Shown here piece by piece: positions 7,684 through 16,403 of a DNA stretch of 21,373 nucleotides. The position numbers were made by a program, and so were the translations under genes. Each line of letters begins with the position of its first letter. The first letter of the stretch is position 1. Origin of the DNA: Verrucomicrobiota bacterium (GTDB lineage Bacteria > Verrucomicrobiota > Verrucomicrobiia > Limisphaerales > SXQI01); assembly GCA_008933045.1 (NCBI GenBank), contig WBXJ01000015.1, positions 1 through 21,373 of the forward strand, given 5' to 3'. A model generated the notes under the pieces. That model was not told where the DNA came from. It saw only the letters and a list, made by a program, of their open reading frames with translations, and searched no databases.

Positions 7684-7753
7684 TTCCCTCTGTGTGGAGG
7701 GAAGGCGGGCGTTGGCAGTTCTCCGTGTGTGTGCCAAGGCCCGCCATTTTTTT
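7684..7753 (+). ncRNA. Two-hairpin structured RNA element, copy 1 (family not recognised)
   Basis: Hairpin 1 pairs TTCCCTC (7684-7690) with GAGGGAA (7697-7703). Hairpin 2 pairs GGCGGGC (7704-7710) with GCCCGCC (7739-7745), then TTGGCA (7712-7717) with TGCCAA (7732-7737), around a 14-base loop containing TTCTCCGTGTG. A run of seven T follows (7747-7753), as in an intrinsic terminator. An ATTTTAAA box precedes it at about 7670-7677. A second copy with the same architecture and loop sequence is at 17040-17108. It begins 78 bases after the LamG gene and ends 122 bases before the DUF3616 start. It could be a small RNA with its own promoter, a leader attenuator for the DUF3616 gene, or a second terminator for the LamG gene. 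Confidence 0.6.
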
Positions 7754-7875
7754 GTACATCCCCACAAGCGGAAGGCTTGTAGGATTCGGGGTTTCCTCAA
7801 GAGTTTGCGGAAGTAGAAGAGGATGGGTATGGTCTGGGTGTGTTACGATCGACAATCCTCACGCGGCAACTCCAA

Positions 7876-8919
7876 ATGAATCACTCGTTGAGGATGCAGT
7901 GGGGCGTGTTATTGCTTTCTGCGATTAGTTTTCTCCCTCTGCTTTGCACCACCGTAGCCGCTCCAAAAAAACCGCAGGCTTCAGTGACCCAACCGAGATC
8001 GTTTCTGGAATGCTGCGATGCCTCAGCGGCTGTCGCGCTTGACGACCATCGGTTTGTCGTGGGCGACGATGAAACCAGCGTCCTGCGAATCTATGATTGG
8101 AGAACGGGCGGCAAGCCGTTGCAAACGTTTGATCTGCAACCGTTTTTGGATCCGGACATAACGAAGGGTGAAGCGGATATTGAGGCCGCTGCTCAGTTGG
8201 GAGATCATGTGTTCTGGCTTACCTCTCACGGGAGGAGTCCTTCGGGAAAATCCCGTCCCAATCGTAACCGGATTTTTGCGACCACTTTTCATACAAACGC
8301 AGGAAAGTTTTCGATGGAGTTTGTCGGAAAGCCGTATGAAAAACTTCTGAGTGATCTGATAGCAGATACGAACCTCGTTCAATTTGGGTTTAGAGCTGCT
8401 ACGAAACGCGCACCCAAGGAGGATCAGAGTTTAAATTTTGAGGGTCTTTGTGCCACGGGGCAGGGGACACTTTTGTTGGGGTTTCGTAATCCAGCACCTC
8501 AAGGGAAGGCTCTTCTAATTCCGCTACTCAATCCCTTGGAAATAATTCGTGGAAAGGCTCGTGCCGCTTTGGGTGCCCCGGTTTTGTTGGATTTGGGAGG
8601 ATTGACGATTCGGGATCTCGTTTTTCGAGGAGGTTTCATCTACATTTTAGCAGGGCCTTGGCAGAGTGGCCAAGAGCGCCGAATTTACCGTTGGGATGGA
8701 GTGGGATCCAAAGCAGACCTTGTGACGCCCGTAACATTGGATCATTTTCATTCCGAAGCGCTTTTCGCGTTTCCCGAACAATCACCACACATTTTTACCG
8801 TGTTGAGCGATGACGGTTCGCGCAAAACAATCGGCTTGCATTGCAAAGACCTGCCAGTCTCTCAGCGTGCATTTCGGGCTTTTGAATGGACGACCATCCA
8901 ACTGGGACGTGAACAGTGA
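7876..8919 (+). CDS. Exported DUF3616 family protein
   Basis: The predicted product has a signal peptide (MNHSLRMQWGVLLLSAISFLPLLC, with cleavage plausible near TTVAA). A single predicted beta-propeller-like domain follows, with the recognisable DUF3616 signature GEADIEAAAQLGDHVFWLTS followed by HGRSPSGKSRPNRNRIF, and later FEGLCATGQGTLLLGFRNP. The family has no established biochemical function. I chose ATG 7876 (347 aa) because it places the signal peptide at the N-terminus; a GTG at 7840 would add 12 residues. The reading frame ends only 23 bases from the stop of the convergent helicase. It is preceded by the two-hairpin RNA element, which may control it. Confident as a gene and as a family, not as to function. 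Confidence 0.85.
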   Translation: MNHSLRMQWGVLLLSAISFLPLLCTTVAAPKKPQASVTQPRSFLECCDASAAVALDDHRFVVGDDETSVLRIYDWRTGGKPLQTFDLQPFLDPDITKGEADIEAAAQLGDHVFWLTSHGRSPSGKSRPNRNRIFATTFHTNAGKFSMEFVGKPYEKLLSDLIADTNLVQFGFRAATKRAPKEDQSLNFEGLCATGQGTLLLGFRNPAPQGKALLIPLLNPLEIIRGKARAALGAPVLLDLGGLTIRDLVFRGGFIYILAGPWQSGQERRIYRWDGVGSKADLVTPVTLDHFHSEALFAFPEQSPHIFTVLSDDGSRKTIGLHCKDLPVSQRAFRAFEWTTIQLGREQ

Positions 8920-8920
8920 T

Positions 8921-8936
8921 CTGGTTCGAAAACCAG
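8921..8936. terminator. Small hairpin between convergent genes
   Basis: CTGGTT (8921-8926) pairs with AACCAG (8931-8936) around CGAA, in the 23-base gap between the DUF3616 and helicase stop codons. There is no T tract on either strand, so a terminator role is doubtful. Confidence 0.3.
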
Positions 8937-8942
8937 CACGCA

Positions 8943-10973
8943 TCAACCCAGCGAATCTCGGATGTTCGCAAAGAGATTCTTTCCAGTGTCCACGGTCACG
9001 GGTTCCTTGCTTCTCGCTTCGCCATCCTCCACCAATTCAGGGGGTAACTCTTGAAGAAATGGGGATGGATGACAGGGCATCAATTGACCGTATTTTCTGC
9101 GAGATTGGCAGTGGGTCAGCATTAAACTCTGCATCGCCCGAGTGATCGCGACATAAAAAAGGCGTCTTTCTTCCTCCAATGTTCCTTCCACTTTGGAACG
9201 GGTGTGAGGGAGCAGACCATCTTCAAGTCCTACGACGAAAACGTGGGGGAATTCCAGACCTTTACAGCTATGCATCGTGATGAGGGTGACTGTGTCGCCC
9301 TTCTCCTCCTTGTCCTCGGCCCGTTCAGCGTCTAGCGTGACATCCTCCAGGTATTGTTGCAGTCGCTCCGCAGGGGTTGGTGCATAAAAATTGGGATCCT
9401 CAAGATCGGCGATGAGATCCTTGAGATTTCGCACCCGATTCTCTCCCGCTTCTTTGTCCTTTTCGGAGTGGCGTAGGTCTTCAAAGTACCCAGTCGTTTG
9501 CAAAAGTTGCTCGGACCATAAATTTAAATTGAGCACATTTTCCGAGTGGAGCAATTGATGATGGTGTTCGATGAGGACTTGGAAGGCGACGATGGCTTGT
9601 CTGGTTTTATCTTGGAACGAAAACTGTACGAGCGGGTTTTTCAACGCCGTGAAGACGGAGCATTGACGCTCCTGGCTTGCGGCCAGCAACCGTTCCATGG
9701 TGAGGTCGCTCAGACCCCTCGGCGGGACATTAGCGATCCTTAATAAGCTAATGTCGTCGTGTGGATTGAGTAGTGCTCGGAGATAGGACAAGAAATCTTT
9801 GATCTCGCGTCGGTCAAAAAAACTCTGGCCTCCAATTAAGTGATAACGAACCCCCGCTTTGCGCAGCGCGTTTTCGATCGGTCGTGCTTGTAAATTCGTG
9901 CGAAAAAGAATCGCTTGTTCGCTCCAAGGAATTCGTCGAGCCAAACGGTTATACTCAATCTCCTCGACGACAGTCAGAGCCTCCTCCTCGTCATCTTTAA
10001 ACGCGTGCAGGACGATTTTTCTTCCATGCCCTTTATCAGACCAGAGTTGCTTGGGACGTCGCCGAGAATTTTTTTTGATCAACGCGTTGGCTGCTAAAAG
10101 GATTGTATTGGTCGATCGGTAATTCTGTTCCAACTTAACGATTTTAACCTCGGGAAAATGTTTTTCCAGATCGAGCAAGTTTTTAATCTCCGCTCCTCGC
10201 CACCCGTAAATACTTTGGTCATCATCGCCCACGACGCAAAAATTGCGATGAATCTTGGTAAGGGAATGAACCAACTTGAACTGGGCGGCATTCGTATCCT
10301 GATACTCGTCCACCATTACGTAACGGAACCTTTGTTGGCAGGCTTCCAATGCATCGGGATGCTCCTCAAACAACTTGAGGGTGAGAAGGATCAGATCATC
10401 AAAATCAACCGCGTTACAAGCCCGCAACGCGCTTTCGTATTTGAGACGCACATGCTGCACGAGAGCGACTAAGTTGGGGTCGGAATCCAGAGTGCTACTG
10501 CCACCGTTCTTGAACCGGCTAAGCATGCTCAGAACCGCTCGTGGCTCTGCTTTTTCGCCAGCCGCCGCTGAGAGATTGCTCAAGACCTTCTTGATCGCGC
10601 CTAACTGTTCGCTCTCCGTGTAGATGACGAAATTGCGTTTGTAACCAAGCCGCTCGATGTGTTGGCGTAAAATTCGCACACACAAGGAGTGAAAGGTGCT
10701 GATGGTAGGCCGTTCAGTTTCCTCGGATTTTGCATCCCGACGTTTCTTGGGGAAGAGGCTCCGCACCCGCTCTTGCATTTCACGAGATGCCTTGTTCGTA
10801 AAGGTTACTGCCAGGATATTGGCTGGAGAAATACCGCGATGAATCATCCAAGCGATGCGGTGGGTGATGACGCGGGTCTTCCCGGTTCCGGCCCCAGCAA
10901 GGATCAGGACCGGCCCTGAAATAGTTTCCACGGCCTCCCGCTGCTGCGGATTGAGTAAACTCAGATTCACCAT
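8943..10973 (-). CDS. pcrA: UvrD/PcrA-type superfamily 1 DNA helicase
   Basis: The product is a 3'-5' ATP-dependent DNA helicase of the UvrD/PcrA/Rep group, acting in repair and in clearing replication obstacles. All helicase motifs are visible in order: N-terminal LNPQQREAV (Q motif), Walker A AGAGTGKT (residues 26-33), TFTNKASREM, TFHSLCVRILR, Walker B VDEYQDTN, GDDDQSIYGWRGAE, LEQNYRST, then LITMHSCKGLEFPHVFVVGL and EEERRLFYVAITRA. From ATG 10973 the length is 676 aa, normal for the family. An upstream TTG (11006) would add 11 residues with no family similarity. It lies 76 bases downstream of the 1111-aa dehydrogenase gene on the same strand and could be co-transcribed. Family assignment is near certain; choosing pcrA over uvrD or rep is uncertain. 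Confidence 0.93.
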   Translation of the reverse strand: MVNLSLLNPQQREAVETISGPVLILAGAGTGKTRVITHRIAWMIHRGISPANILAVTFTNKASREMQERVRSLFPKKRRDAKSEETERPTISTFHSLCVRILRQHIERLGYKRNFVIYTESEQLGAIKKVLSNLSAAAGEKAEPRAVLSMLSRFKNGGSSTLDSDPNLVALVQHVRLKYESALRACNAVDFDDLILLTLKLFEEHPDALEACQQRFRYVMVDEYQDTNAAQFKLVHSLTKIHRNFCVVGDDDQSIYGWRGAEIKNLLDLEKHFPEVKIVKLEQNYRSTNTILLAANALIKKNSRRRPKQLWSDKGHGRKIVLHAFKDDEEEALTVVEEIEYNRLARRIPWSEQAILFRTNLQARPIENALRKAGVRYHLIGGQSFFDRREIKDFLSYLRALLNPHDDISLLRIANVPPRGLSDLTMERLLAASQERQCSVFTALKNPLVQFSFQDKTRQAIVAFQVLIEHHHQLLHSENVLNLNLWSEQLLQTTGYFEDLRHSEKDKEAGENRVRNLKDLIADLEDPNFYAPTPAERLQQYLEDVTLDAERAEDKEEKGDTVTLITMHSCKGLEFPHVFVVGLEDGLLPHTRSKVEGTLEEERRLFYVAITRAMQSLMLTHCQSRRKYGQLMPCHPSPFLQELPPELVEDGEARSKEPVTVDTGKNLFANIRDSLG

Positions 10974-11049
10974 GCGGGCGCCGAGTTTAGGCCGCCACCA
11001 ACGCAACGCAAGCAGAAGCCACAGCGGAGGGCTCGCATCGTAGGTGGGC

Positions 11050-14000
11050 TTATTTCGTCGTACTTAAGTATTCTACAAGATTCCTTAAATCTTGCTGGGT
11101 GAGGATGGATCCAAACCCTTCGGGCATGGCGGAGGCTCCGCGATCACGGGCTTTAATATCTGCAATTGGGATGGTGATAAGGCCGTCCTCGGGCGAATTG
11201 AGGACGAGTTCTTTGTCGTTTTCGGATTTAATGAGACCGGCGTAGGCTTGGCCTGCTTTGGTTGCGATCATCACGGTTTCGAATCCGACAGCAATTTTTT
11301 CGTTGGGTTTGATGATTGAATCAAGGATGCCGACTCGGTCGAGACGTTTGAGGACTCCGGCGAGTTCAGGGCCAACTTCACCCCCCTCACCGTTGACTTT
11401 GTGGCAGCGGTTACAGGAAGCTTCGGCACGTTCAAAAAACACTTGTTTTCCGGCGGTGGCATTTCCTCCAAATAAAAGTGAACGGTAACCTTTCGGTGTG
11501 CCGGTTGCTGATGGCAAGGCTTCAAAAGCGGCGAGTCTCGATTTAACGAAATCCGATTTGCGCTTGGCAGCGGCTTCGAGGAGGTCGAGTTCTACTTCCT
11601 TATCTACTTGGCCATTTTTAAGTTTCTCGAGCCATTTGCCGAGGACTTCGTCGGCTTCGGTGCCGGGGAGATCGCCTAGGGCCGTGAACGCGCTTTGCTT
11701 TTCGCCAAACGATCCTTTCTCGAGTGTGCTCAACAATTGCGACACCGCACCGTCGGTATTGGAAGAGGTTTTGAGTTTAATGACCTCTTTGCGCACAGCT
11801 TCGCTGGTATCGTTCTGGGCGATGGCAAGTGTTTCGCTCAGAAGCGGATCATTGAGTGCGCCGAGTGCGCGTAGGGCCGCTGCCCGAGTGTCGCCCGAAC
11901 CGGTTCCTGTTTTGACGATGTGGGCTAATGTAGAAGCGGCTTCAGTCAATCGTAACGGGGTGATGGCTCCAATCGAGGTGAGTCGCACGGAGTCCGGTGC
12001 GTTGGTAAGGAGTGCGTTCAGGATCGGTTTGATTGCAGCGATGGCGTCCGAGGATTTCCGAGCGACGGCGGTGGGCCGCCATAGGCCACTGACGCGATCG
12101 ATCCCTGAGGGTGTTGCCCAATCGCGAATATCCATGATGGCTTCGGAGCGAATAGCTTCCGGAAGATCGGTATTACTAGCCAAGTGAGCGAGTGCTTGGA
12201 CGGTATCCACGCGACCGTAGCGGAAGTTAGCGTTCACGATGCGGCGAAGGAGTTCGGAGGGATGATCCTTGGTCGCTTGACTTGCCATTGCTGCCAGTTC
12301 CGGGATGGCACCGCTGATGGGTTCATCATTGATGGCTCGGGCGGCTTCAAGCACGAGTCGCGGGTCGGTATCGCTCAGGAACAGGGCCACTTCGGCTCGA
12401 CCTAATCGGCGCAAGGTGAGCAGGACGCCCAATCGAACGCTGGGGGATATATCGTTGGCCGCGTGCAATAGATCACTGAGTTGCGCAGTTCCGAGCAGGC
12501 CCATCACCGCCGCATGACGAAGATAGGTATCGTGGTCAGAGTTGGCGCGGAGCAACCCGAGTAACGGTTGTATGGCCTCGCGTTGGCCGAGTTTTCCTAG
12601 GCTCTGAGCTGCAAAGAAACGGACTCGTGCATTCTCATCAGACAAGGCCGAGATCAATGGGGACAAGGCGGATGTGGTGCGATGATCACCGAGGATGCGA
12701 ACAGACTGAGCACGGATCTCTGGATCGGAATCGGTCAGGAGGGGTAGGACGGAATTCAGAGCACCAGCGACGTGTGCGGCGGCGAGTTGTCCTAGCCCCC
12801 AGATGGCGTGGATACGGCCAAGTTGGGGAGTGTTTTTTGTCGTGGCGAGCGTGAAGGTTTTAAGGGCTTTGTCTTTGCGATTGGCGAGTTCGAACTGAGC
12901 TTCTTGCCGCACGCGTTGATCCGCGTGCGCGAGAAGTTTGCCAAGTTCGTTCAGGGATCGTTTCTCCATTCCTTCAGTCCGGATGCGTTTGGTATCGGCT
13001 GCGGCTCGAGCGTTGCTCAGGTTGGGATCAAAGACTCGATAAATACGGCCTTTGCCGTTGAGGCCCCAACCTTCAACCCAGTCAGAAAAATAAATGCCAC
13101 TTTCCGAACCAAACCCAACGTCTGTTGGAAGACAATTCCAGATGAATTGCTCGGGAGCTTCCACGGTGAAGGTTGCGCCATTGGGTTTGAGCGTGAACGA
13201 ATAAATACCACTAGAACGCGAGCCGCGAAAATCGGTGAGGAAGAAATGCTCGTTGTATTTGTCCGACAGTCCAGTTCCCGGATTGTAAGACACGCCCGAG
13301 GGTCCGTTGGCGAGATTGGTGATCGCAGGGAGCAAATGTGCTGGCTGTCCAGCCCACTGGGGATGCCACATTTTCTCAGAATTCCAAGGGCCGCGAGCGT
13401 TCGGGTACTCAATAAACTGCCAACCCACACGCCATCCCGAATCACCACCTTCCACGAGATAGACCCAACGGGCTTTGTCGCCGCCGTCTGAGTTATTATC
13501 CCCGGTGAACAAGTTGCCGTATTGGTCGAAGGTTAATCCCTGAGGATTGCGTAAACCAAAGGCGACCTCCTCCAAATCCGAACCATCGGGGTTGCAACGG
13601 AAAACGGATCCACAGTCGGGATGTCCGATATTTTTGCCGTTCTGGGCGACATTGGCACCACGGTCGCCGATGCTGAAATAGATTTTACCCTCGGGGCCAA
13701 AGGTCAAACCGTGCATGTCATGACCTAAAAACCCCATTCTCACACCATAACCGTAGCTCAACGATCGGGTCTGATCGGCTTGGCCGTCACCATTGGTGTC
13801 CTTCAACCACCAGAGATTTGGGAGGTTGGCAAACCACACTTGACCACGACGGGCAAGAACTCCGGCCGCGATACCATCCAGGGGATGGTTGAAACCATCG
13901 GCAAACACGCTGCTAAAATCGACCTTACCATCGCCATCACGATCCTCGAGCAGTCGCACTCGGTCTGTCCACTTGGCGTAATCGGCGATCTTGGCTCCTT

Positions 14001-14385
14001 CGTGATGTTTCATCATCGCGAGCCGATCGTCGGGGGTGCGACAGGCGAGATCTTCGCTTAGCCATTCCATGTGGCCGCGAATATCGGTGACTCCTTGGTG
14101 TAGACGAAAAGTTTCAACAACATAACTCCGGCCTTTCTCGTCGAAGGTAAAGGAAACGGGATTGGCGAGGTCGGGTTCGGCAGCGAACTGCTCAATCGCG
14201 TAACCTGTCGGTATTTTAATTCCTTTCATCATCTTCTGACCCTCCTCGGAGGCAGGGATGATGTTCAGCGGGGTGGCTTTTTGGGCTGTGCCGAGTTCAT
14301 CTGCATAGATTAACTGACCGGCAAGCAGGCAAGTCGAGATCAGCAAGTTGTTGCGCAGGATTGGGATTATTACGGTTAGCGACAT
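11050..14385 (-). CDS. Exported beta-propeller dehydrogenase / HEAT / cytochrome c fusion, 1111 aa
   Basis: An N-terminal hydrophobic signal (residues about 5-28) is followed by a propeller at about 55-450 related to the glucose/sorbosone dehydrogenase-like membrane-bound dehydrogenases of Pirellula and Verrucomicrobium. It includes DRVRLLEDRDGDGKVD, DGIAAGVLARRG, GHDMHGLTFGPEG and GLRNPQGLTFDQYGNLF. Residues about 480-970 are a long array of HEAT/PBS-lyase-type repeats (DPEIRAQSVRILGD, NARVRFFAAQSLGKLG). The C-terminal domain is a c-type cytochrome of the Pirellula/Verrucomicrobium heme-binding type, with CNRCH at 991-995 and a likely axial Met at 1087 (SAMPEGFG). The product is expected to be periplasmic or outer-membrane associated, oxidising a substrate I cannot name and passing electrons to its heme. 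It is read divergently from the octaheme cytochrome gene, a possible electron partner. The Ala-rich HEAT array makes it easy to confuse with paralogues. Confidence 0.92.
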   Translation of the reverse strand: MSLTVIIPILRNNLLISTCLLAGQLIYADELGTAQKATPLNIIPASEEGQKMMKGIKIPTGYAIEQFAAEPDLANPVSFTFDEKGRSYVVETFRLHQGVTDIRGHMEWLSEDLACRTPDDRLAMMKHHEGAKIADYAKWTDRVRLLEDRDGDGKVDFSSVFADGFNHPLDGIAAGVLARRGQVWFANLPNLWWLKDTNGDGQADQTRSLSYGYGVRMGFLGHDMHGLTFGPEGKIYFSIGDRGANVAQNGKNIGHPDCGSVFRCNPDGSDLEEVAFGLRNPQGLTFDQYGNLFTGDNNSDGGDKARWVYLVEGGDSGWRVGWQFIEYPNARGPWNSEKMWHPQWAGQPAHLLPAITNLANGPSGVSYNPGTGLSDKYNEHFFLTDFRGSRSSGIYSFTLKPNGATFTVEAPEQFIWNCLPTDVGFGSESGIYFSDWVEGWGLNGKGRIYRVFDPNLSNARAAADTKRIRTEGMEKRSLNELGKLLAHADQRVRQEAQFELANRKDKALKTFTLATTKNTPQLGRIHAIWGLGQLAAAHVAGALNSVLPLLTDSDPEIRAQSVRILGDHRTTSALSPLISALSDENARVRFFAAQSLGKLGQREAIQPLLGLLRANSDHDTYLRHAAVMGLLGTAQLSDLLHAANDISPSVRLGVLLTLRRLGRAEVALFLSDTDPRLVLEAARAINDEPISGAIPELAAMASQATKDHPSELLRRIVNANFRYGRVDTVQALAHLASNTDLPEAIRSEAIMDIRDWATPSGIDRVSGLWRPTAVARKSSDAIAAIKPILNALLTNAPDSVRLTSIGAITPLRLTEAASTLAHIVKTGTGSGDTRAAALRALGALNDPLLSETLAIAQNDTSEAVRKEVIKLKTSSNTDGAVSQLLSTLEKGSFGEKQSAFTALGDLPGTEADEVLGKWLEKLKNGQVDKEVELDLLEAAAKRKSDFVKSRLAAFEALPSATGTPKGYRSLLFGGNATAGKQVFFERAEASCNRCHKVNGEGGEVGPELAGVLKRLDRVGILDSIIKPNEKIAVGFETVMIATKAGQAYAGLIKSENDKELVLNSPEDGLITIPIADIKARDRGASAMPEGFGSILTQQDLRNLVEYLSTTK

Positions 14386-14507
14386 CTACTGGAAATATAT
14401 TCAGGCGAGAATTGTCCGCAAGGGAACAAATAGTGAGTTCTCGAAATAACTGATTCGGTTGGCTTTTACCGAAGCGGGTGCGCTAGAGTTTATTTCGTTC
14501 CGGCGCT

Positions 14508-14528
14508 GGTTCATCTATTAAATGAACC
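14508..14528. promoter_or_regulatory. Inverted repeat in the divergent cytochrome/dehydrogenase promoter region
   Basis: GGTTCAT (14508-14514) and ATGAACC (14522-14528) are perfect 7-bp arms around ctattaa, ending 20 bases before the octaheme cytochrome ATG. The 163-bp region 14386-14548 must hold promoters for both divergent genes. This dyad may be an operator or a 5' UTR hairpin over the ribosome-binding region. No clear Shine-Dalgarno sequence is seen for either gene. Confidence 0.4.
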
Positions 14529-14548
14529 TGTCCGATTGATTTGCTGTC

Positions 14549-16387
14549 ATGCCGTTCCTGTTCGCCAAGTTTCGAGCCTTTTGGATTTCTTTAGCCGTCC
14601 TCGTTGTGATGGGGATTGGCGCGTATTGGATGAGTCGTGAGTCTCTTCCTCGGAAGGTCAGCGTGGAGTTACCCACCGTCCCGAGTGAAGGTCGCCCCGG
14701 AGGCTTCGTCACTTCAAATGAGTGTCGCGAATGCCATGCAGCAGAATACAAAAGTTGGCATCGTAGTTATCACCGAACCATGACCCAGTACGCGGTCGAG
14801 GAAGCAGTTCAAGCGGATTTCGATAATGTGAAACTCCAGTTTAACGATGACCTATTCCGACTGGAAAAACGATCGGGTCAGTTTTTAGCGAACGTTTCGG
14901 ATACTTCGGTCACGTCGAGTGGTTCGGTTGTCGGGGAGGAGACGGTCGTGCCCGTTCGCATGGTGACCGGTTCGCATCATATGCAGGTGTTCTGGTTGGA
15001 GGGTGGGCATGGTAATTTAATGCTCGGTTTTCCATTCACTTGGCTCAACGCGGAGAAACAATGGGTACCACGAGCCGATACCTTTCTCCGAGATCCTCAA
15101 CTGCCTCCACCAGTCGAGGTTTGGAACGAAACGTGCATCCGATGTCATACGACTGCGGGTCAGTCTCGCAAGCATGGTCAGGAGCAGGTGTTTCGAACTC
15201 GGTCTGCGGAACTTGGCATCGCGTGCGAGGCTTGTCACGGCCCCGGGGATGCACATGTCAAGGAGCGGCGGGCGGAAGGCGGGACGAAGGCGCAACGGAA
15301 AAAACTGAAGCCCGGAGAACCCACCCCGATTGGCGCGTCCTCGATCATTCATCCTGCGAATCTGGATCCAGTGCGGTCTTCCCAGATTTGTGGCAATTGT
15401 CATGGCATGAAATGGTTTGAAGCGAATGAAGATTGGAATGAGAACGGATTCCACTTTCGGCCTGGGGATGACTTGGAAAAATTCACTCCGACAATCCGTC
15501 CGACTCAGATTGCCAAGCAACCCTGGCTTAAACCCGTGTTAGAAAAGCATGCCGAAATCATGAGCGATTTTTTCTGGCCTGATGGAATGGTGCGGGTGTC
15601 AGGACGCGAGTTTAATGGGTTGGTAGAGTCGGCTTGTTTTGAGCGCGGGAAGATGTCGTGTCTGAGTTGCCATTCGATGCACGAGAGCGAACCTGTCGAT
15701 CAACTTGCTCCGAAAATGGAGGGCAATAACGCCTGCCTTCAATGTCATGAAAAGTTTCGCACTCAACTCGTTTCGCATACACGCCACGGGGATCAGTCCT
15801 CGGGAAGTCAGTGTTATAACTGCCATATGCCGCATACAACCTACGGGTTACTTAAGGCGATGCGGAGTCATCAGATTACGTCACCCTCGGTCTCGCGTGA
15901 CGCGGCCGCTGGGCGCCCGAATGCCTGCAATCTGTGCCATCTCGATCGCAGTCTGGGTTGGGCTGCTACCCAACTCACGGGGTGGTATGGCCAGAAGCCA
16001 GTCGCGTTGACGGAGGATCAGAAAACTGTGCCTGCAGGGGCGTTGTGGCTGTTGCAGGGCGATGCAGGCGAACGTGCACTTGCGGCGTGGCATTTGGGAT
16101 GGGCTCCAGCACGCGAGGTCTCGACCAATCTTCCGTTAGCTGCCTTGCTCGGTCTGACACTCAATGATCCTTATTCCGCAGTCCGTTTTGTGGCTCAACG
16201 TTCCTTGAGGTCTGATCCGACCTACACGCAGTTTCCTTATAATTACGTGGGTGATCCGAGTATCCGAGCGACCTCTGCCGAATCGTTTTGGGCGGTTCTT
16301 AGCCGCCAGCCACGCAGTTTGACCGTGGAGATGGTTCGGAGGCTTAAGAACAGCCAAAACTCGAGGCCTATCCATTTGCGGGAATAA
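14549..16387 (+). CDS. Octaheme c-type cytochrome with HEAT-like C-terminal tail, 612 aa
   Basis: Eight CXXCH heme-attachment motifs are present: CRECH (residue 59), CIRCH (196), CEACH (226), CGNCH (281), CLSCH (371), CLQCH (396), CYNCH (422) and CNLCH (460). Residues about 10-28 form a hydrophobic signal anchor, so the protein faces the periplasm. The context SNECRECHAAEYKSWHRSYH and later CEACHGPGDAH resembles the cytochrome c554-like multiheme families. Residues about 500-580 look like HEAT-type helices (DPYSAVRFVAQRSLRSD). The C-terminal NSQNSRPIHLRE is Arg-rich. It is predicted to carry electrons, with a reductase or oxidoreductase activity possible but not shown. It is divergent from the dehydrogenase-cytochrome fusion and convergent with the EF-hand gene. 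The 133-residue gap between hemes 1 and 2 is large. Confidence 0.93.
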   Translation: MPFLFAKFRAFWISLAVLVVMGIGAYWMSRESLPRKVSVELPTVPSEGRPGGFVTSNECRECHAAEYKSWHRSYHRTMTQYAVEEAVQADFDNVKLQFNDDLFRLEKRSGQFLANVSDTSVTSSGSVVGEETVVPVRMVTGSHHMQVFWLEGGHGNLMLGFPFTWLNAEKQWVPRADTFLRDPQLPPPVEVWNETCIRCHTTAGQSRKHGQEQVFRTRSAELGIACEACHGPGDAHVKERRAEGGTKAQRKKLKPGEPTPIGASSIIHPANLDPVRSSQICGNCHGMKWFEANEDWNENGFHFRPGDDLEKFTPTIRPTQIAKQPWLKPVLEKHAEIMSDFFWPDGMVRVSGREFNGLVESACFERGKMSCLSCHSMHESEPVDQLAPKMEGNNACLQCHEKFRTQLVSHTRHGDQSSGSQCYNCHMPHTTYGLLKAMRSHQITSPSVSRDAAAGRPNACNLCHLDRSLGWAATQLTGWYGQKPVALTEDQKTVPAGALWLLQGDAGERALAAWHLGWAPAREVSTNLPLAALLGLTLNDPYSAVRFVAQRSLRSDPTYTQFPYNYVGDPSIRATSAESFWAVLSRQPRSLTVEMVRRLKNSQNSRPIHLRE

Positions 16388-16403
16388 TCCGGGCGTTCCA
16401 TTA

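Noticed and set aside
7684..7753. Could the two-hairpin element be a CRISPR repeat, attC site or simple IS end?
   Set aside because: Only two copies about 9.3 kb apart, no spacers, no integrase or transposase nearby, no terminal inverted repeats or target duplications seen. The compensatory changes favour an RNA.
10973..11006. TTG start for the helicase
   Set aside because: The Q motif already follows ATG 10973 at normal spacing; the extra residues look like GC-rich leader.
11498..12187. 229-aa plus-strand frame inside the dehydrogenase gene
   Set aside because: It is Ser/Ala-rich and lies antisense to the HEAT array; it reflects codon bias of the real minus-strand gene.
12808..13491. 227-aa plus-strand frame
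   Set aside because: It is antisense to the propeller and HEAT coding sequence and shows no signal, domain or start context.
15017..15520. 167-aa minus-strand frame inside the octaheme cytochrome
   Set aside because: It overlaps a gene with eight in-frame heme motifs; the composition is that of a reverse shadow.
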